This document shows positions 38,905 to 48,200 of a DNA stretch of 64,000 bases, piece by piece. The notes beneath the pieces were generated by a model. That model saw only the letters and a list, made by a program, of their open reading frames with translations. It was not told the origin of the DNA and did no database searches. The stretch is from NCBI GenBank assembly GCA_900208305.1, contig OAPG01000001.1:1736001-1800000 (forward strand), written 5' to 3'. Each line of letters starts with the position of its first letter. Positions within the stretch are counted from its first letter, which is position 1. Origin of the DNA: Melanopsichium pennsylvanicum (lineage: Eukaryota; Basidiomycota; Ustilaginomycetes; Ustilaginales). Position numbers and translations under genes: made by a program.

Positions 38905-41900
38905 CGTTGTATGTGATCGAGTGTAATAGAGGGTAAACAGAATGTGGTTGGGGCAGCTATTTCAGCGCAGATTATGTGTGTGTGCGTGTCTATGTATGTA
39001 GAGAACGTGTGTTGAGTTGTCGACAGAACGAAGGTAAAATCGCAATCCAGGTTGTTGGTGGATGTGAGGAGAGGAGTGAATCGACGAAGCGAAGAGGTGG
39101 AAGAAGTGGCAGAGGATGTGAATGTGATGAGAGAGGATGTATGGATTAAATTGAAGGGGATGATAGGTACGTGAAGCCAAGTGCAAGGCTGGGCGTCTTG
39201 TTTGATGGTCAGGTTCAGAGAGTGTATTCGAACTAGACGTAGAAGCACTGAGCAGGAGCTTGAAGAGGAGAAGGTAGCGTACGCCCAGGGGGGCAAATTT
39301 TCGTCTTACGCAACGACAGTGCCGACTGTAGAATGGTCTTGCTCCTGCGCTAGGGCTTTGGGGTTGAAAGGCGGGGTACAGTGGTGGAATGATGATCGAT
39401 GCTGATGTTGTGTCTCTCTAGAGATCGACAGCGCTAGGGTCGCGGCGCAAGCATTTCTGCGTTCTTTCTTTTCATGGGGGAAATCTTTGCACAAACGAAT
39501 GAAAGGGCAAAGGCCATGCTAGCTCAGATTTTCTTTATGCTGCAGCACCTGTGATGGACCGTCAGGGAAACGGGGTTGTCGGCTTGAAGATGAACGGCGG
39601 ATGTTGCCGTCGGAGACTGGAATCATAGGAACCATACACGGCAAACGTGAAAGGGCCAATCCTTGTACGCGAGCACTAGACAAAGTCGTTCAAACCCTCT
39701 GGGCTATTGTGTTTCGATTGCGATGGGAGAAAGACAGAGCATGACAGGCGAGATCGACAAGATGGTTTGGGAGAGGAGATGGGGAGGGAGGGCGCCACAG
39801 TCTGCGAGGGGAGCTTGACCGATGTACATACAAACGCAGGAGTGACTATCAAAAAGAAGAAAAGAAGATTTGGGCTCTGCGGAGTTTAGATTCGCAAGCC
39901 TCAGCAGGAGAGAGGAAGGAGATGAGTGAACATGAAATGATGTGCAGGCTTAGAAGGGGTCTCTGAGAGTCAAAAGTCGTTGCGACAGATGCACCAAGAT
40001 CAACATCCAACTTGACGGAGAACGACAAGAGTTTGTTCCACACTCGACACGCGCAGATCTCTTCCTTGTTTCTCTTTGTCTGCAGCTGGCTGTCGAACTG
40101 CCCTCGAATGAAAATCATGTCGATCAACACCAACATGAGGCCCACCTCTGCAACTTGACGCTACGATTCTCCGATCTACGGGTCCATTCGTCATTGTGTA
40201 CTGAGTCGAGCTGTCAAGTCGAATTTCAGGAATTGGTCCAGGTGTTTCTTCAAAGATTCATTAGCTCACTTTTCAGGGCAGAAGGTTGACAGTGTCGATC
40301 TTGGTGTAAGCTGTCGAACGATCCTTGTCGGTGTATGCTTCTTTTGGTGGGTAAATGGGTGAAAACCTTGCAGCGCAGCTTCCCATGGTGGGTTTGCAGT
40401 CTTGTCGAGCGCCACTTTCGTTTGCATAGTGCATGGCGACACTGATCATTTGGCGTGTTTTGGTTGTGTCTTCCCACAGCTCATGCATCTCAGTGTTCGG
40501 TTCACGCTCTCGTGCAGCAAAAGCCCACTTTGGGGAAAAAAAGAACACTCTGACCCTTCTTTTTCTTTTCTGGTTCCTTTTGAAAATTGAAATCACTATT
40601 TAAACGTTTGAATACCGTGGTAGCAAACTCTTGTATTCAGAGCTGCAGCGCATCCTCAAGTCAACGCCTGCAAAGGCTGTTGCTCTCCTTGCGTTGAGGA
40701 TAGGAGGTCTGCTGCCATGGCGCTGTTCCAGTTGATTGACGGTTGATGACGGCAGTCACCTTCGTCTCGCTAGTTAAGATTGTTCAACAGCTTCGGTAGG
40801 CTCGTGCGAGGCGCCTGCTTGTGTTGGTTTCCACACACACGCACAAGGTTTTACCTCGAGGCTGAGTCGATCGCACAGCAATTAGAGATCCATCATCACG
40901 TTACAACACAGTGACTGTGGACTACGTTACCTTTTACGTCGCATTCTTCTTCACATAACGTCTATTTCCCCTTTTTGGCGGACTCGTATCGCTGTTGCTC
41001 GGTCATGCAAACTCGCTCTCGAAAGAACTTGATCGTGTTTCTGACATTCGCTTTGCGCATCCGTTCACATGATGACGTATGCTTTGATGATTGCCTCCTA
41101 CATTCCCATGGTGAATCAAGGTCGAAGATGTCAAACTCAGCTCGTCGCATATGAAAAAAGTGCAAACAATGCTTTGTTGTGCTGCAGATCCCATGTACCT
41201 CATCCGACAGCAAGTCTGTGTGTCGCGTGCCTTGTTGATGCATCTGGTCCCATCCTGAACCCGCTAACGGTTCATGAGGTGTCAGCACCTCCGTTTGCGA
41301 CCTCAACTAGCGAGCTGTCAGCTGACCATCAATTTGCTGCGACGTGGGATGCTTTGTGCATGGTTCATCCCGTCCGTGTTATTAATGAGTGGCAAGTAAT
41401 GAATGTGAATGTCGGGACGAAGGTGTCGATCGGGATCTTGTGCCCGATGGCCCCGTGGTGGCCATTAACTCGCAAATATTGGCCTTCTTTTTGGCTTCAT
41501 TTTCGAAAACATCGTGCTAGGGTTGATTTTTAAACTCGCAAATACCACCCTTACTTTCCCACATCGCAAGACCGAGACGGTGGGTTGCAGACAAGCAAGG
41601 AGCTCGCATATAACACAGACACATGACTATGATATGAATAGGGCAAGTCTGCCGAGCCCATAAGCAGGCCATACTAGTAGGTCAGGCTTCGAACGGAAAG
41701 TTATAACATGTCAGATTCACCATTCCGAACAAATATATTTTCAAAAAAGGCTTTCGCAGTTTGACAAACTTGTGTTCAGGGTCCACGCGAGCAAATCCTC
41801 CACCTTTTTGACTAGATTGTGCCAAATTTTGGATTGGAAGCGCGACTAAGAAGCGCTCAACCCGCGTGTGGGTTCATGCACCTCCTCGCACGCCTACTGT

Positions 41901-42244
41901 ACCTGCTGTACAGTAAAGGTACCTGTAACACTAATTTATTCTATACTGTCCTGCCTCTGGCCTCTGTTTCCGTGCTCGGATCCTGAACGACCTTGGACAT
42001 CTTGCTCAGCTCTCAGCATACCTACCCACACCATACTAACAGCTTCCAGTGCCAAACAAGACCCGCACTCATTCACTGCGGCAGCCAACGTAAGCCATCG
42101 ACTTTCCAAATGCATTTACTGCTCAGCATCATCATGGCTTTGTGAACACTCAGCTAGGTCGTCGCTCTCATCTCGACAATCACTTACCATCGCGCCGAGC
42201 ATACCACCACCATCCAAGCTCATCTCCTAAAGTAGCAACACATC
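38905..42244. other. Gene-poor intergenic region, 3.3 kb
   Basis: Lies between two divergent genes. The first 300 bases are purine-rich on the plus strand and are probably the promoter of the secreted-protein gene. An ATG-started frame of 154 codons at 41069-41533 has no recognisable similarity and is not called. A 12-base direct repeat (AACTCGCAAATA) occurs at 41467 and 41533, and a hairpin-forming inverted repeat at 41895-41915. The last 100 bases include a possible leader intron starting with GTAAGC near 42089. No tRNA or transposon was recognised. Confidence 0.5.
41895..41915. promoter_or_regulatory. Inverted repeat upstream of Fab1
   Basis: Perfect 8-bp arms TACTGTAC and GTACAGTA with a 5-base loop, about 330 bp upstream of the Fab1 start and followed at once by the palindrome AGGTACCT (41917-41924). 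It could be a dimeric factor site or an RNA hairpin. Its function is unknown. Confidence 0.4.
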
Positions 42245-45200
42245 ATGACAACAACTGCAGGCCATCGCTCGCCCATTCCAAACTTGAATGATGACGGCTT
42301 CACATCCTTCGGCTTCCTCGATGACTCGCAAAATACACACGATTCCTCATTCGCGCTGGGAAGCCTTCTCAGCCGTGTCAAGTCCGCCTTTGCCAGTGGA
42401 CTCACAGCTGAATACGAACTAAGCCAAGGTACAGCCAATGACAGCCTCGATACGCCATCAGCATCTCGTCAAAGCTCAGGCACATACTCTGCCAGATCAT
42501 CCAGCCGACAAACTCACCAATCCCCCGTGCCAGATCCTTCGCAGACCACCCCGTCCACGTCGCACAACGCGCTTCAAAACCTCAATAGCACATCCAATCG
42601 TCTCGCATCGATGCCTCAATACAGAAAGGTCTCCATGGCGCGTCCAGCCAGGGGGCTCAGCAACATCGACGAATACCCCGAAAGCAGTCAGTCGAACCGT
42701 CGTACCACCTCGTCTTCCAGCCGCTCGGGTCTCGGCGAGGCCGGACCTTCAAGATCTCGCAAGGATACCTTGAGCCCAATTCGTGCTTCGCAATCTCCTC
42801 GCGATGCATCTAGAGCACAGTCGAGCCAGGCATTCCGCTATGGCGGTCTCCGATCTTCTCACAGTGCAGCATCCGTGTCCACCTCGCGTTCAATACCTAG
42901 CGTCGCGAGCAATGCAGGCACGCTTTCCTCTCGCGGACTACCGCTTATGCTTCGAAGCGTAGCACCTGCCCCCGCTGTCACCTTCACATCTCCTGCCACA
43001 GCTATCAACGCCCGATCCCACATCGCTGGCGTCGCAGGCAGCTACACCGACGATCGAGAATCCGTCATAGCTGACGATGGTGACATGGATCTGGACTGCT
43101 CCAGCGACACGCTGCTACTGCTGCGTGGAGGAATAGACGGCGCCATTGACCGATCCCATCTTGCCAAGTATGGCTGGTCAGCTATCCCAGGCTTCCCTCT
43201 CTCCAAAGACATCCTAGCAGACGATGCAAAGTCAATCCGCAGCAGTTCCACTCGGCTACATCGGGTTGATACAATCGAGGACCAAATGTCGAGTAGATCC
43301 GCAGCCCAAGTCGGACTTCAAACCAGTGCAGATGCCATCGTGCGCCGCATCAGAGGCGAAGGGCTCAGTCGCAAATTTTGGATGGCCGACGAGAACGCCA
43401 AAGATTGTCGCGAATGCCTCTCCGTCTTCACGTCCTTTCGCCGCAAGCACCACTGCCGTATCTGCGGACAAATCTTCTGCGGCAGATGCGCAGCTCACAT
43501 CATCAAGGGAAAGCGTTTCAACTTTGAAGGCATGATCCGTGTTTGCAACTTCTGCAAGCGTATGCTTGAAGAGTACGATCGACACGAGCGTGAGAGCCAG
43601 CATCATCAGAAGCTCAACGTCGTCGTTCAACGTGCTAGCAAGAACCCAAATCGGGTACAACCAGACAAGGACATGATCTCGGCTCCGCTAGAGGCGCAGA
43701 TCCGAAGCCCACAGGCTCAATTCGCTGCCAATCACCTGTTTGCTAGCGCTTCGGCAGGCCCTTCGTCGTTCAGTGCGATGGGCTCAAGTACGTCGGCTAG
43801 CTTCGGATTCGCTGATACAGATTCGGCTGCTGGAATGGAAGCGCACAATCGCCTCGAAAGTGTCTACAAGGACGATGCAGTAGAAGCAGTGCGTAAGCGC
43901 AAACCAGATACCGCCCCGGTGGCTCCCTTCCGAAAGGGTATGGACGAGGAGGAGCTTGCGCCTGCCAGGCCAGACCCAGAAGATGACGAGGCGGCTGCGT
44001 CACAGCACACCCAGTCATCAGCAATCGGACTCGCGCACCATACGCCTTCGCATCAGACGCCGGATACGAATAGCGTTGCCACGACTGCTGCAGTTTCGCC
44101 CTCTGTCCCAGCTGTTGCTGCACGACCAGCAGCTGCTTCGATCAGGTCCAAAGACGGTACAAGCGGCGTGGCCTTCCCAACTTCAGCCACTGCACATGAA
44201 TTCCCATCTGCTATCCAGTCCACCTCGGACTACCCACGTCTACGTCTGGTCAGCGAGACATCACGTCCGGTCACTCGGTCGCGTATGCGCTCGCTGCGAA
44301 CCATCGCCTCGCTGGATCCCAACCAGGCTAGCGCTCTGATTCGCTCCCATTTTCATGGAAACGCTCGCACCGAGTCGCCCATCCCACCACCGCAGCTGCC
44401 ACATGAAGATAAAGATCCAGCGAAAGATGATAACGAGACAACAGAATTTTATCGCGAGCTTCGAATCTGCTCAGAAGGCATCACACCAGCGCTCTTGGAA
44501 GCATCGATCACACATCGTGCGCTGGAGCACCTGCGCAAGATGATGGAGCAAACCCTGACTCAGTCTGGCATTCACAACGTTCGCAAGTGGTGTGACGTGC
44601 TCTTGCCGTTTGTCTTGACCACCGTTTCGCGCGTCAAGCCAGATGCACGCGAAGATCAGAGTCGTGACATTCGCGAGTTTGTCAAGATCAAGCGCATTCC
44701 TGGTGGCAAGCCCGACGACTCGGAATATGTCGATGGATATGTCTGCACAAAGCATGTCGCGACCAAGCGTATGGCTGCGCTGGTTCCGCTCACAAACGCT
44801 CGAATCATCGTGATCCGCTTCCCGCTCGATTACCACCGAGGTCCGAACCAGTTCATGTCCCTGGAGCCGCTCATAGCGCAGGAGCACGAATTTACTCGCA
44901 TCCTAGTGGCTCGAATCATCGCTCTGCGTCCGCAGATCGTGGTGGTAGAGAAGACTGTCTCTCGAACAGCTCTCGAGCTCTTGGAGAAGGAGGGCATCGT
45001 CGTCGTCTGGAGCGTCAAAGCCGATGCGATCCGGGCTATCAGTCGTTGCACTCAGGCCGACATCATCACCTCGATTGATCGTCTTGCCCTTGATCCGCGC
45101 GTCGGCCGATGTCGCTACTTCAACGTCGAGACTTTTCAACATGCATCGTGGCCTGGGTGGAGGAAGAGCTTCATGCGCTTCGAAGGAACGCCCAAGCAAC

Positions 45201-48200
45201 TTGGCTGCACGATCGTACTGCGTGGAGCTGATGGCACCAAGCTCAGTCGCGTCAAGAAGATTTTGGCGATGATGGTCTTTGTTGCTTACAACTTGCGTTT
45301 GGAAGAACACGTCATGGCAGATGAAGGTGCAGCTATGGAAACCATCTACTCCGACAGTAGTCTTCTCAATGGATCGCATCCTTGCGGTACCGTCGAAGAG
45401 GGCATCTCGAACAGCGCTGCCGATGAGCTCAAGCGCTTGATACAAGAAAGCGATTTGGAGCAAGGTGACGAAGCGTCCAAAGAGCTGGGACGTATTTGCG
45501 ACGACAAGGCCTTTGTGCTTCGTTCGCGTGCTTGTATTCTGAGAGCCCTCAGCATCTACGAGACGACGCTGATCACCTCATCTGTCTGCATTCAGATTCC
45601 AGCTCCTTACACCATTCTGCAGCTGAAGCGAGTCAACGATCGACTTATGCAGCTGCTCGCGCATCGAGAGGCTGATGAGCTGCAGAGGATCTTGATGGAT
45701 GAAGGCAAGCTACAAGACAGAGCTCCGACACCGCCAGCCTCCATCACAGAGATTGTCGACGACGCCGAAACGAATGAGCAGGCCGATGAAGACGTCGTTA
45801 CCCCAACGGTGCACACGCAATCCACAACATTGAATACAGCGCCAAGCACGACGCCTAGCATCAGCGAAGAGCAGAACCCTTTCGACTCACTCGCCTCTGG
45901 TGACGTGACGCCAAAGTATGAAACGGCAGGTATGCGCATACATGACACCATCGTCGAAGAGGGAGAAGAAAGCAGCTCAGACGCAGCTCCTTCATCTCCA
46001 CGAGATACGACACCACGACCTGATTCGACAGAGCAGCCGAAGCCAGCAGAATCGGAGGACCCACAACGAGAACACCAAGTCGAGCCATCGGCCATGCGCC
46101 GTGATGCTAGCGATGCCACAGTCATGATCGAGACCGCCAGCCCCCTGATCAGTGGGCCGAACACCACTACGCCAACGCCCCGATCATCGTCTCCCGTCCG
46201 GGCTCGGACCATGATAAATGGTACAGCCTCCGTCTCGATTGATCCTGAGACAAATAGCCCCGCTTCAGCTGATATGTCGATGGGTAGATCCATTTCTGCT
46301 CCTGTTTCGGAAGTCCCAACACGCACTACTTCGCCGGGCCCGGGCTCAATTCTGTCACAAATCAGCCAAAGCTCAACCGTAACAGTAGGGCCTGGCGCTG
46401 GATTGACGCTCACCACAACGAAACAGGAAGCAGTGCCCGCTTTTGATCTCTTCCAATTGCTCAAAGCGCCATCTCAGATCGCAAAGGAATCGGAATTTGC
46501 GATCACGGTCGATAGACATCGAGCATCATTGATGGAGTGGGGTGGCTACCTCGACATCCAGCCCGACTCGGTCTCGCCATTCAACCACAAGCGCATTCAG
46601 ATCATCGTCACACGCCATTGCACCGTGACACCAAAGCCATGCGAAGGCCCCATCCTCGCTTCCATCGAGTTTTACGGTGAGCACGACGAGACGTTGGGAG
46701 AGCATATCGAGCGCCTCGCTGCTAACAGCGCGAAAGGATGTGCGACCAAAGGTTGCGGCAAGAATAATGTGCTCCACTACAACACCTTCGTCCACAATCG
46801 CATCCGCATCCAAGTCGTGCTCGAGAGATTTGTCTGTCCGTTGCCGAACGAGGAGAATCGATTACTAAGCTGGAGCTACTGCAAGGTGTGCGAGAACGCC
46901 ACGCCCGTCGCACTTGTGACGGCAGAAACGTGGAGTTTCAGCTTTGCAAAGTACCTCGAGCTGTACTTTTATCGGCACGACCACTGCAAGACGCAGCTTT
47001 GCGAACACGACTTCTACCGTGATCAGGTGCGCTACTTTGCCTACCAGAACATGGCGGTGCGTTTCCACTCGGAAGAAGTTGACGATCTGTTCGAAGTGAC
47101 TATGCCGCACTTTAGGCTCTTCATCGACCCAGAGGTGCAATGCAACATCAAAAATGAAGAGACGGCTGCTTTTATCCGCAAGAATCAGGTTTACTGGGAC
47201 AGTGTCATGTCGCGCATTCGATCCCTCGGCAACGATGCCTGCTCTGAGGCAGCAGGGATCAATCGCGAGAAAAACCGTGCTGTCATCTCGGAAATGATCA
47301 AGAGGTGCGAGCTGGATCGCCGCGAGGTCGAGGCGTTGGTGGCCGAGCTGTACGAATTCAGTCCTGCTACCGATGTGCTTTGCCTCAACCAGGCGAGGAG
47401 AATGTTGCAGGAGAGAGTGGTCAAGTGGGACATCGACATTATCGACTTCGAGAAGAACTGCATCCCTTCCGAGAAAGACATTCGTCGAATCACAACGACC
47501 CATCTCAAGCGCCTTTTTTCGGAGAAGGACCCGTCCGAAGCATCACGGCCCGAGATTGCGTCGAGCATCGGTCCGCCTGCTGCCGAGATCGAGGAGAGCT
47601 CGACGGATGCCGCCGAGGGCAAGGCTCAGCCTTCGAAAGTGGATCAGGAGAAATCAGCCTCGGTCACTAGCACGAGCACACTCGCTGCAATTGATTCGGC
47701 CGTCGAAGCGCTCGCTTTGGCAGGCGCAGATCTGTCAGTCATCCCGATGCTGTCTGACTTGGTGACGCATACAGTAGGTACGCCCATGGGCGAGATGCCA
47801 CCCAATGTGGCAGCCACGAATCAGCAAACTTCCAGCAAGGCACAAAGTGGCGCTCGTGGTATTGAGGCCCCCGGACAAGTGTCGCGATCCAAGACTATTC
47901 CAGTACAGCTGAATAAGGCCGGTCGAGCGGATGCCCCCAAATATCGCGATGGTAACTTTGACGATGAAACCGACGCGGCCGATTTGTCGCCTGTCGAAGT
48001 GCGACCCATGATCAGTCGTAGAGCGTTGTCGAACCCAGTCACCGCACCCGCATCACCGACGTACAGCAAATCTCGTGGTGCATTTGACACGGTCGGCTTC
48101 CCTCGCGCGGATGAGAGCTCCTGCACCGAAAGCGAGCTGGTGAATTCAGTCACCGGCCTTATCCGCCGCTTCGACAGCCCCAGACGGGGTACAACAGCTG

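Noticed and set aside
41069..41533. 154-codon ATG-started frame before Fab1
   Set aside because: No recognisable domain and mixed composition; at this length an open frame can arise by chance, so it is mentioned but not called as a gene.
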